Shown here piece after piece: positions 8,444-15,444 of a stretch of 31,308 nucleotides of DNA. A program made the position numbers and the translations under genes. This DNA is from Planctomycetota bacterium. Its GTDB lineage: Bacteria > Planctomycetota > Brocadiia > JAJRTI01. How positions within the stretch are numbered: position 1 is the stretch's first letter; the number at the start of each line of letters is the position of its first letter. The stretch covers positions 1-31,308 of the forward strand of contig JAJRTI010000542.1 of NCBI GenBank assembly GCA_024278415.1. The letters are read 5' to 3'. The notes below the pieces were generated by a model that was not told the origin of the DNA, did not search any database, and saw nothing but the letters and a program-made list of their open reading frames with translations.

Positions 8444-8512
8444 CTGACTGTCCTTTCCGAATGTGTCTGGGATGACGATGACCGAACACGTGCCCCAACC
8501 GGGGCATCAGTG

Positions 8513-8659
8513 TTACAGCGAGCCGACGATGCTGTTGAACGTGCCCGTGATGCCGCCTTCCAGCGTCTGGAGGCCGGCAACCAGCACCACCGCGACAAGC
8601 GCGATGATCAGGGCATACTCAACCAAGCTTTGACCTTTTTCTTTCTTAAACAGCTTCAT
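8513..8659 (-). CDS. Flp-type pilin, first gene of tandem array
   Basis: This 48-residue Flp prepilin starts MKLFKKEKGQ, with processing at G9/Q10, the LVEY motif and a hydrophobic helix at about 15-32. It is the promoter-proximal copy and has the strongest ribosome-binding site (GGAAGGAG, 7 nt before the ATG). Its DNA is more diverged from copies two and three (roughly 87%), while the mature protein is almost unchanged, which indicates purifying selection. The N-terminal extension seen in the long ORF (to 8785) crosses the sigma-54-like promoter and is not coding. Confidence 0.9.
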   Translation of the reverse strand: MKLFKKEKGQSLVEYALIIALVAVVLVAGLQTLEGGITGTFNSIVGSL

Positions 8660-8727
8660 CTCAAAACTCCTTCCTGATGAGAGGTTTTGGCTTTGCAGCC
8701 AGTTCCGTGATGCGTCTGCATGCCTAT

Positions 8728-8743
8728 AGCAGGCACGATGCCA
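8728..8743 (-). promoter_or_regulatory. Sigma-54-like promoter of the flp array
   Basis: On the minus strand the 16-mer TGGCATCGTGCCTGCT matches the -24/-12 consensus TGGCACG-N4-TTGCW, with GG and GC at the required 10-bp spacing. It lies 69 nt upstream of the first pilin ATG, giving a leader of roughly 58 nt. A weaker sigma-70 reading (TTGTGT, 16 bp, TATAGG) overlaps the same bases. Pilin genes are often RpoN-dependent, but this site is identified by eye only. Confidence 0.5.
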
Positions 8744-8864
8744 AACACAAGTCGCGGACTTATCGCGATGTCTTTCAAGTCCCAAGTTTCTGAAAAACCA
8801 CTTGTTGCGATGTTTGTGGTGTGATGATTTTTGTTATGTTCCGGCCACATGTGGGTCCCCAAAA

Positions 8865-8880
8865 TGTGCAGTTCTGCACA
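8865..8880. promoter_or_regulatory. 16-bp palindrome, possible operator or activator site (copy 1)
   Basis: TGTGCAG-TT-CTGCACA is a perfect 7-bp inverted repeat with a 2-bp centre. It lies about 120-150 bp upstream of the flp sigma-54-like promoter, the usual distance for an enhancer-binding protein site. A 15/16 copy lies at 9161-9176. Confidence 0.5.
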
Positions 8881-9159
8881 CATGGGTGGGCAGTTCGTCT
8901 CTCCAAGCCATCCTGCTTGCGCGCACAGACGCGCGTGCCACGCATGGAGCGCGACTTATTGCGTACGGATTCTGATGAGATACAAGCGTCTCACATGTGA
9001 TGGCGGGAGCGGCAAGCCGTCCATGCCAATGGAGCCCATAGAAAATGTTCAAGCGGCCCAATACGATTCGCCCTGACAGTGCAAGTTTCCCAGCTTTTCT
9101 GGCTGCAAATACATGGCAGGAGCCCAATGGCACGCCGGGCAGCAGGCGGGGACGATATG

Positions 9160-9177
9160 GTGCGCAGTTCTGCACAC
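9160..9177. promoter_or_regulatory. Palindrome, possible operator (copy 2)
   Basis: GTGCGCAG-TT-CTGCACAC repeats the copy-1 palindrome with one mismatch in the left arm, extended by one base pair on each side. It ends 20 bp before the -35 box of the ABC importer promoter, so the same regulator could act on the pilins and the importer. Confidence 0.5.
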
Positions 9178-9197
9178 GCCTTCGAGTCCTGCGCGCC

Positions 9198-9225
9198 TTG
9201 ACTTGCGCCTGGACATGCGTATAAT
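9198..9225 (+). promoter_or_regulatory. Sigma-70 promoter of the ABC importer
   Basis: TTGACT (9198-9203) and a perfect TATAAT (9220-9225) are 16 bp apart. The expected start is near 9232. This places the true translation start downstream and argues against the earlier in-frame ATG codons at 9113 and 9215. Confidence 0.72.
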
Positions 9226-9307
9226 CGCGCTTCTCCTTGGCCTACGGCGAACGCCCGGATGTACGGGTCCGCCTCTCGACTACAGCATCAGAGCGGCAAG
9301 CGGCAAC

Positions 9308-11821
9308 GTGGGCAGACAAAGACGTATATCTCTTCTTCTCAGTTGCGCGGCGACCCTCGCGTGCACGGTCGCGCACGCGGAGGATCCAGTCACGCTGCGT
9401 TTCTCGTTCTGGGGCAGCGACCGAGAGATTCAGAACTTTCGGGAGATCGCGAACGCGTTCGAGGCGGTTCATCCCAATGTAAAGCTCAAGCTCGAGGGGC
9501 TCCCCTGGGGGGACTACTGGACGAAGCTCAAGACCCAAGCCGCGGGGCGCCGCGCGCCGGACGTCATTCGCATGTACACGGGCGAGGCTGCCGCGTGGTT
9601 CCATCGGGGAGTTATGCTGGATCTGCGGGACCGCATCGCGCGGGATGGAATCAAGCTCGACGAGCATTTCAAGGTTGGAGTGGACGCGTCCACGTGGGAG
9701 GGCAACGTCTATTGTCTGCCTACCGACATCGCAATCCGCGTGTATGCGTACGACAAGGATCTCTTCGACAAGGCGGGCGTGCCGTATCTGGACCCGAAGA
9801 AGCCGCTCACCTGGGATGAGCTGGTCGCAGTCTGCAAGCGCCTCACGCAGCGCAAGGGCGACGCGGTCGACGTGTACGGCCTGTCGTTGGGATACAAGTC
9901 CATCGACACGTTCGTGTATCAGGCCGGCGGCCAGGTCGTGAACCGCATCGTCAATCCCACGTCGATGCGCATCAACACGCCGGAGGCCGTCGCGGGCCTG
10001 CGCTTCTACAGCGACCTCATCCACAAGTACAAAGTGTGCGTGCCGCCCGCGACGCAGCAGGACAGCGGCTTCGGCGCGCCGGACTTCGCCCTCTTGTCGG
10101 GCCGCGTCGCGATTGCGCACAACGGCCCGTGGGCGCTGTCCACGTATAAGGAAAAGAAGGGCCTTCGCTTCGGCCTCGCGCCCATCGCGCGGGGAGCCAA
10201 GCGCGTGCAAACGTGCACGGTGAACTCGTGCGGCGTGTACGCGTTCAGCAAGCACCCGGAGGAGGCTTGGCAGTTTGTCAAATTCGTGGCCGGGCGACAG
10301 GGACAGGAGCTGGTTGCGAAGCTCGGCGTGGGCATTCCGAGCCTCAAGGCCGTCGCGTACAGCGGCCACTTTCTCAAGGGCCCGTCTGCGGCCGAGAACA
10401 TGGAGGTGTTCCTCGACGAAGTGCAGCACGCGCGCGTGAACATCATGACGCCCACCGGCGAGCTGGACCGCGAAAAGCAGCGCATCCTCGGCGAACGCAT
10501 GGCGCTGAACCAACTGCCGGCCGAGGAGGCCGCGCAAGAACTCCAAGCCATCGGCGACCGCATCCTTTCGCCCGAAGCGCGCGTGATTACGCCCTTTGTG
10601 CGCAAGACGCTTCCCGCGATCATCTGCGCCGCGATCGTTGTGCTGCTGACGTTCGTCTCCTTCGCCGCGCACAGCCATGGCAAGGCGGAGGCTGCGCGGG
10701 GTGGAGGCAAGCGCGAGAACCTCTTGGGCTACCTGTTCATCTCGCCATGGCTTGTGGGCTTTGTGCTCTTCATGGCGTTTCCCATCGCCGCAGCCGTTGG
10801 CCTCAGCTTCACCGACTGGGACATCTTCTCGCCGGTCAAGTGGGTGGGCGCGCAGAACTTCGTGGACATGTTCAGCGCCAAGTGGCGCGACACCGGCCAA
10901 GGTGAAAACGCGCTCGTGTTCAACGATGCCTCCTTCTGGCAGAGCCTGAAGGTCACGTTCGTCTACGTGCTCTGCGCGTTGCCCATCCAACTCGCCGGCG
11001 GCCTCGCCGCCGCGCTGCTGTTGAACATGAACCTGCGCGGGAGTCGCATCTTCCGCACGATCCTCTACCTCCCATTCCTCTTCAGCGGCGTCGCGGTGTC
11101 GTTCATCTTCCTCTGGCTGTACAGCCCCGAGTATGGGCTCATCAACTACGCCATCTCAGTCGCGCAGACGATGACCCCATGGTGGTGGCCCTATGCCCTG
11201 GCCACGGTGCTTGGCGCGGGCAGTTGCCTTTGGATCGCCATTGCGCTGCTCGTGACGGTCCGAGGGCGGCTAAGCCTTCGCGCGTTCGCAATCCACGGAT
11301 TGGCCGCGGCCGTGTCGTGTTATTGCGCGACGCTATTGTGGGAAGTGATAGCACAGATGGGTGTCGAGTGGCCCCCTCAATGGCTCACCAGCGAAACTTG
11401 GGCGCTGCCGGGCATCATCCTCATGAACGTCATGTGGATCGGCGGCAACATGCTCATCTTCCAGGCCGGGCTGCGCGGCATCCCGACGGAGATGTATGAG
11501 TCGGCCGAGGTCGATGGCGCGGGCGTGGTCGCCAAGTTCTTGCACATCACGATCCCCATGCTCACGCCCACGATCCTCTTCAACCTCATCATGGGCACCA
11601 TCGGCTCGTTCCAGGTCTTCACGCAGGCGTACGTCATGACCAAGGGCGGGCCGAACCGCGCCACGCTCTTCTACGTGCTCTATCTCTACAACCGCGCGTT
11701 CCAGGACTTCCAGATGGGATACGCCTGCGCGCTGGCCATGATCCTGTTTCTCGTCATCTTCGCGTTCACGTATTTCCAGCTTTGGTCCGCAAAGCGGTGG
11801 GTGTTCTATGAGGTGAGTTGA
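9308..11821 (+). CDS. ABC sugar importer: solute-binding protein fused to MalF/UgpA-type permease
   Basis: A single 837-residue protein joins two normally separate importer subunits. Residues 1-24 are a signal peptide (ending VAHA). Residues 27-425 are a family-1 extracellular binding protein (LRFSFWGSDREIQNF at the start, WDELVAVCKRLT, GRVAIAHNGPWA, EEAWQFVKFVAG). Residues 434-455 form a transmembrane helix, followed by a basic linker. Residues 471-837 are a MalF/UgpA-like permease (ISPWLVGFVLFMAFPI, EAA-type loop 729-750 with SAEVDGAG). The extra helix returns the chain to the cytoplasm so the permease can start in its normal orientation. The permease also carries about 60 extra residues with two predicted helices (about 624-690). 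The GTG start is inferred from the promoter and signal peptide; it has no strong ribosome-binding site. No ATPase gene is nearby. Confidence 0.88.
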   Translation: MGRQRRISLLLSCAATLACTVAHAEDPVTLRFSFWGSDREIQNFREIANAFEAVHPNVKLKLEGLPWGDYWTKLKTQAAGRRAPDVIRMYTGEAAAWFHRGVMLDLRDRIARDGIKLDEHFKVGVDASTWEGNVYCLPTDIAIRVYAYDKDLFDKAGVPYLDPKKPLTWDELVAVCKRLTQRKGDAVDVYGLSLGYKSIDTFVYQAGGQVVNRIVNPTSMRINTPEAVAGLRFYSDLIHKYKVCVPPATQQDSGFGAPDFALLSGRVAIAHNGPWALSTYKEKKGLRFGLAPIARGAKRVQTCTVNSCGVYAFSKHPEEAWQFVKFVAGRQGQELVAKLGVGIPSLKAVAYSGHFLKGPSAAENMEVFLDEVQHARVNIMTPTGELDREKQRILGERMALNQLPAEEAAQELQAIGDRILSPEARVITPFVRKTLPAIICAAIVVLLTFVSFAAHSHGKAEAARGGGKRENLLGYLFISPWLVGFVLFMAFPIAAAVGLSFTDWDIFSPVKWVGAQNFVDMFSAKWRDTGQGENALVFNDASFWQSLKVTFVYVLCALPIQLAGGLAAALLLNMNLRGSRIFRTILYLPFLFSGVAVSFIFLWLYSPEYGLINYAISVAQTMTPWWWPYALATVLGAGSCLWIAIALLVTVRGRLSLRAFAIHGLAAAVSCYCATLLWEVIAQMGVEWPPQWLTSETWALPGIILMNVMWIGGNMLIFQAGLRGIPTEMYESAEVDGAGVVAKFLHITIPMLTPTILFNLIMGTIGSFQVFTQAYVMTKGGPNRATLFYVLYLYNRAFQDFQMGYACALAMILFLVIFAFTYFQLWSAKRWVFYEVS

Positions 11822-11826
11822 ATTGG

Positions 11827-11919
11827 GCGTAAAACGTAAAACGCAAAACGTAAAACGTAATCGGAGTGACGTCGTCGCCAACGCGATTCTTTACGCTTCA
11901 CGTCTTTACGTTTTACGTT
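11827..11919. repeat. Short-unit inverted repeat (CGTAAAA heptamers)
   Basis: The left side carries about five tandem heptamers of the CGTAAAA type (11828-11860) and the right side carries the complementary TTTTACG type (11892-11919). Perfect 14-bp arms AACGTAAAACGTAA (11847-11860) and its complement (11906-11919) flank a 45-nt loop. The element fills the gap between the two permease genes. Confidence 0.7.
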
Positions 11920-11976
11920 CAGCCCCCTTCATCACCCATTAACCATTCCCCTCTCACCGGACCCGAACACGGCCCC

Positions 11977-12855
11977 ATGCGCTACACCCGCACACAACGC
12001 GTCGTCGCCCTGCTGCTGCTGGCCGCGGTGTGCGCGGTGTTCTTGGGGCCGTTCGTGTGGGCTGGGCTATCGTCGCTCAAGACCAAGACCGAGGTCTACA
12101 CCATGCCGCCGCGCTGGGACTCGGCCAAGACGTTTCGCGCGAACGCGCAGGCGATCTGGCGCGCGGTCGTGCCGCAGAAGTTCGCGTGGTCGAACTACCG
12201 TGAGATCTTCAAGCGCCTCGACTTCGCGCTCTTCTTCCGCAACAGCTTCTTCATCTGCATCCTCGCCACGTTCGGCCAACTCCTCAGCTCCTCGCTCGTG
12301 GCGTTCGGCTTTGCGCGCATTCGCTTCTGGGGCCGTGACGCGCTCTTCATCCTCGTGCTCGCCACGATGATGATCCCGTACCAGGTCACCATGATTCCGT
12401 TGTTCTTGCTCTTCCGCGAGGTCGGGTGGGTCGATTCGTTCCTGCCGCTTATTGTGCCGCAGTTCTTTGGCGGCGCGTTCAACATCTTCCTGCTGCGCCA
12501 GTTCTTCCGCACGATCCCGCACGAGTTGGACGAAGCCGCGGCCATCGATGGCTGCACGAAGTTTGGCCTATACTGGCGCATCATCCTGCCCTTGGCCAAG
12601 CCCGCGCTCATGGTGGTGGCCATCTTCACGTTCCTGTGGCACTGGCGCGACCTCATGGGCCCGCTCATCTACCTCGACTCGCTGTCCAAGCGCACGGTTG
12701 CGCTCGGCATCGCGTACTTCCACAGCCCCTACGAAACGGGCATGCACCTCATCATGGCCGCCGCGATGGCCGCGTTGGCTCCGGTGGTCGTGCTCTTTTT
12801 CATTGGACAGAAGTATATCCTTGAAGGTATAACGCTAGCCGGCGTGCGGAAGTAG
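11977..12855 (+). CDS. ABC carbohydrate transporter permease, MalG/UgpE type
   Basis: This 292-residue inner-membrane protein is the second permease partner of the fused importer upstream. It has six predicted helices starting at about residue 10 and the family signature loop (ELDEAAAIDGCTKFGLYWRIILPL) that contacts the ATPase. MMIPYQVTMIPLF and WHWRDLMGPLIYL are typical of the MalG/UgpE/LacG group. The ATG at 11977 begins the basic residues before the first helix; the earlier in-frame ATG (11866) lies in the repeat element. The shared MsmX/UgpC-type ATPase must be encoded elsewhere, as is common for these importers. Substrate is probably an oligosaccharide (inference from family). Confidence 0.92.
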   Translation: MRYTRTQRVVALLLLAAVCAVFLGPFVWAGLSSLKTKTEVYTMPPRWDSAKTFRANAQAIWRAVVPQKFAWSNYREIFKRLDFALFFRNSFFICILATFGQLLSSSLVAFGFARIRFWGRDALFILVLATMMIPYQVTMIPLFLLFREVGWVDSFLPLIVPQFFGGAFNIFLLRQFFRTIPHELDEAAAIDGCTKFGLYWRIILPLAKPALMVVAIFTFLWHWRDLMGPLIYLDSLSKRTVALGIAYFHSPYETGMHLIMAAAMAALAPVVVLFFIGQKYILEGITLAGVRK

Positions 12856-12934
12856 CCGCGCGTCTTGGGAAAGCGCGCTTCGTGGCGCGCGCCCGGCGCT
12901 GTGGATCACGCACCGTTTGGAGACCACACCCTCC

Positions 12935-15403
12935 ATGACCGACCCCCTCAAACTGCTTGCCGCATGGTGCATCGCATGCATGCTCGTGGCTGTCGCGGGA
13001 TGCCTGGAGGCGCCGACCTCCGACCTCCAGCCGCCAGAAAAGGCGCCCGCCAACGAAGCGGCCACCGCGCCACTGGCCCCGCCCCCGGGCGCCACATCCG
13101 CTCCGCAGCCCGTGCGCATCGACGTGCACGCGGTCCCGCCCAAACCCGCCACGGCCGCCGCGCCAATCATCGGGGATGGCGAGAACGAGGTGGTCTGGGA
13201 CAGCTTCGAGGGCTTCAACCACTGGGCCGTCGAAGCCGCGGACGACCCCACGAAGATCGGGGTCAACAAGGATCCGGCCAAGGTCTCCGCCGGCCGGCGC
13301 AGCCTGCGCGTCGAGTACCAAGCCTTTCGCAAGAACCGCTCCCACCTGCGCCGCGAAACCTCCCTCGACCTCTCGCAGATGAGCAAGATGCTGCTCGACT
13401 GCTACGCGGATCAGGACGGCCTATCGTTGACGGTCGCGTTTCGGCTCACCGCGTCGCAGCGCTACTGCGAGTCGCATCGCTACGAGTTGAAGAAAGGCTG
13501 GAACAAGGACATCACGATCGACCTGCTGGGCGAGTTCAACTCCGCCGAGCGCGGCAGCCCCAAGCCCGTCCCGCTCGACGGCCGGGAAGACGTGCGCCGC
13601 GTCAGCATCATCATCCACCACAAGCCCGAATCGAAGGGCGTGGTGTTCCTCGACAACATCCGCTTCCGAGGCTGGCCGCGCAAGGGCTGGCAGCGCCGCG
13701 ACCCTCGGCTCTTGTCCGTCGTGCCCAGCGCGGCCATGTTGCGCCAGTATGAGACGCTGGAACTCGAAGTCGACTTCGAAGGCACGTACGGCAACTACTT
13801 CGATCCTGGCCAAGTGGACATCCGCGCCTCGTTCCTCAGCCCTGAAGGCAACCGCTTCACCGCGTACGGCTTCTTGGAGGCCTACGAGGGGGCGGTCAGC
13901 GATATGCGCTGGCTCGTGCGGTTCACGCCTACGGAAGTGGGCCGCTGGGAGTACAACGTGCTCGTGAAGACGCGCCGCGGGGAGCAGCTTTCCGCGACGG
14001 AGGCGTTCGATTGCACGGAGTCCTCGGGGCGCCGCGGCTTCGTCCGGCGCAGCAAGCGCGATGGCCGATACTTCGAGTTCGACAACGGCGATTTCTTCTA
14101 CCCCATCGGCCAAAACGTGTGCTGGGCCACAAACTACGAGCCGTTCTTCAAGAAGATGGTCGCCAATGGCGAAAACTTTGCACGCATCTGGATGTGCCCC
14201 TGGCACTTGCCGCTCGAAGACCGCAACGCCCTCGCCAACACGGGCCTGGAACTGAAGAATGCTCCCGGCAAGTACAGCCTCGAAGCCGCCCGCGGGCTCG
14301 ACCGCATCGTCGCGTTGGCGGAGACGTACGGCATCTATCTCCAAATCTGCCTCGAATACCACGGCATGGTCAATGGCTCGTGTAGCGAAAACCCGTACAA
14401 CAAGGACAACGGCGGCCCATGCTTGCGGCCGGAGGACTTCTTCGTCGACAGCGAAGCGAGGCGGCTCTTCAAGCAGCGCCTTCGTTACATCGTTGCGCGG
14501 TGGGGATGGTCCACACACATCATGGCGTGGGAGCTGTTCAACGAGGTTGACCTGGGCAAGTACTACGACCCCCGCGACGTCGTGCGCTGGCACAACGAAA
14601 TGGCCGGATACCTCAAGAGCGTGGACCCGCACAAGCACCTCGTGACCACGAGCACCTATACGAATCGTATCGGCGAGGACCTGTGGAAGCTCGGGCGCAT
14701 CGACTACGCGCAGTCGCACCACTACGGTGCGGACATTGTGCCGTACGTGCTGCGCAACATGGACGAGCGCGAGGAGCTGGGCAAACCGTTCTTCATCGGC
14801 GAGTTCGGCCGCGGCTGGACCGCGGACGCGGACCAGAAGGACATCGCGGGCATGCACCTGCACGCCGGGCTCTGGGCGTCGTTCATGTCGCCCGCGGCCG
14901 GCGCGGCCATGCCCTGGTGGTGGGATACCCACATCGACGCGCACAACCTTTACTACCACTTCAAGGCCCTTGCCGCGTTCGCCAAGGGCGAAGACCGCCG
15001 GCGGCTCGACTACAAACCGGTGCACTTCAAGACTGATGCGCCGCAGCTCAAGGAGGTCGACGTGCGCGGGCTCATCTGCCCCACACGCTGCCTGTTGTGG
15101 CTCTTCAACGAGCAAGACACGCGCTCGCTCCTGGCGGGCACCGGCCTGCCGCGCATCCCGGCCGGCACGCAGCTTCGGCTCAAAGGCATGTGGCCCGGCA
15201 CGTACATTATCCAATACTGGGACACGTACCGCGGAACCATGCTCGACCAGGTCGAGGCCAAGACGGTCGAGGTCGAGACCGGCCCGCCCGAGGCGCGTGG
15301 CCACGAACTCGACGTGGTGTTCCCCGAGGCCGAGCGCGACATCGCCTGCAAGATCATCTATACCGGCAAAACCACCCCCAGCGTGGTCAGCCCAGCGGAG
15401 TGA
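12935..15403 (+). CDS. Lipoprotein glycoside hydrolase (clan GH-A fold, DUF5060-like)
   Basis: The 822-residue protein has a lipoprotein signal with lipobox VAGC (Cys23), then a Pro/Ala-rich linker to about residue 80. A beta-sandwich module resembling CIA30/carbohydrate-binding domains follows (about 85-250: VVWDSFEGFNHW...GVVFLDNIRFRG). Next is a DUF5060-like Ig domain (about 262-362) and a TIM-barrel catalytic region (about 375-685). ELFNEV (E537) fits the acid/base residue and FIGEFG (E623) the nucleophile. The C-terminal part (about 700-800) looks like another beta domain. It should act on a polysaccharide at the outer membrane or in the periplasm. It is followed 41 nt later by a cellulose-synthase-like glycosyltransferase, so a role in polymer trimming is plausible, as is breakdown of an imported glycan. 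Confidence 0.82.
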   Translation: MTDPLKLLAAWCIACMLVAVAGCLEAPTSDLQPPEKAPANEAATAPLAPPPGATSAPQPVRIDVHAVPPKPATAAAPIIGDGENEVVWDSFEGFNHWAVEAADDPTKIGVNKDPAKVSAGRRSLRVEYQAFRKNRSHLRRETSLDLSQMSKMLLDCYADQDGLSLTVAFRLTASQRYCESHRYELKKGWNKDITIDLLGEFNSAERGSPKPVPLDGREDVRRVSIIIHHKPESKGVVFLDNIRFRGWPRKGWQRRDPRLLSVVPSAAMLRQYETLELEVDFEGTYGNYFDPGQVDIRASFLSPEGNRFTAYGFLEAYEGAVSDMRWLVRFTPTEVGRWEYNVLVKTRRGEQLSATEAFDCTESSGRRGFVRRSKRDGRYFEFDNGDFFYPIGQNVCWATNYEPFFKKMVANGENFARIWMCPWHLPLEDRNALANTGLELKNAPGKYSLEAARGLDRIVALAETYGIYLQICLEYHGMVNGSCSENPYNKDNGGPCLRPEDFFVDSEARRLFKQRLRYIVARWGWSTHIMAWELFNEVDLGKYYDPRDVVRWHNEMAGYLKSVDPHKHLVTTSTYTNRIGEDLWKLGRIDYAQSHHYGADIVPYVLRNMDEREELGKPFFIGEFGRGWTADADQKDIAGMHLHAGLWASFMSPAAGAAMPWWWDTHIDAHNLYYHFKALAAFAKGEDRRRLDYKPVHFKTDAPQLKEVDVRGLICPTRCLLWLFNEQDTRSLLAGTGLPRIPAGTQLRLKGMWPGTYIIQYWDTYRGTMLDQVEAKTVEVETGPPEARGHELDVVFPEAERDIACKIIYTGKTTPSVVSPAE

Positions 15404-15444
15404 GCCCTCCCTGTTTGGAGTCCCGCCTGTAGGCGGTCTGCCCC

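Larger units (their letters stand above)
8081..8659. repeat. Exact 216-bp-period tandem array of pilin genes
   Basis: The three pilin starts lie at 8227, 8443 and 8659, exactly 216 bp apart. The two complete units (8081-8296 and 8297-8512) differ at about 5 positions. Each spacer carries a hairpin TGCCCC/GGGGCA (8275-8290 and 8491-8506). Its stem is identical in both; only the tetraloop differs (GACC versus AACC), so the stem appears conserved. Confidence 0.9.
8660..9307. other. Divergent regulatory region between flp array and ABC importer
   Basis: This is 648 bp without a credible gene. Composition is clearly less GC-rich than the surroundings between about 8740 and 8880. It holds the flp sigma-54-like promoter, two palindrome copies and the importer promoter. 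The small ORFs across it lack ribosome-binding sites and coding character. The length is large for two promoters, so an unannotated small RNA cannot be excluded. Confidence 0.6.

Noticed and set aside
8081..8659. CRISPR-like or satellite repeat because of the regular period
   Set aside because: The 216-bp unit is a whole pilin gene plus spacer with ribosome-binding site; there are no short repeats separated by unique spacers.
8865..8880. LexA (SOS) box
   Set aside because: The palindrome does not match the LexA box forms I know, and neither flanking gene is a damage-response gene.
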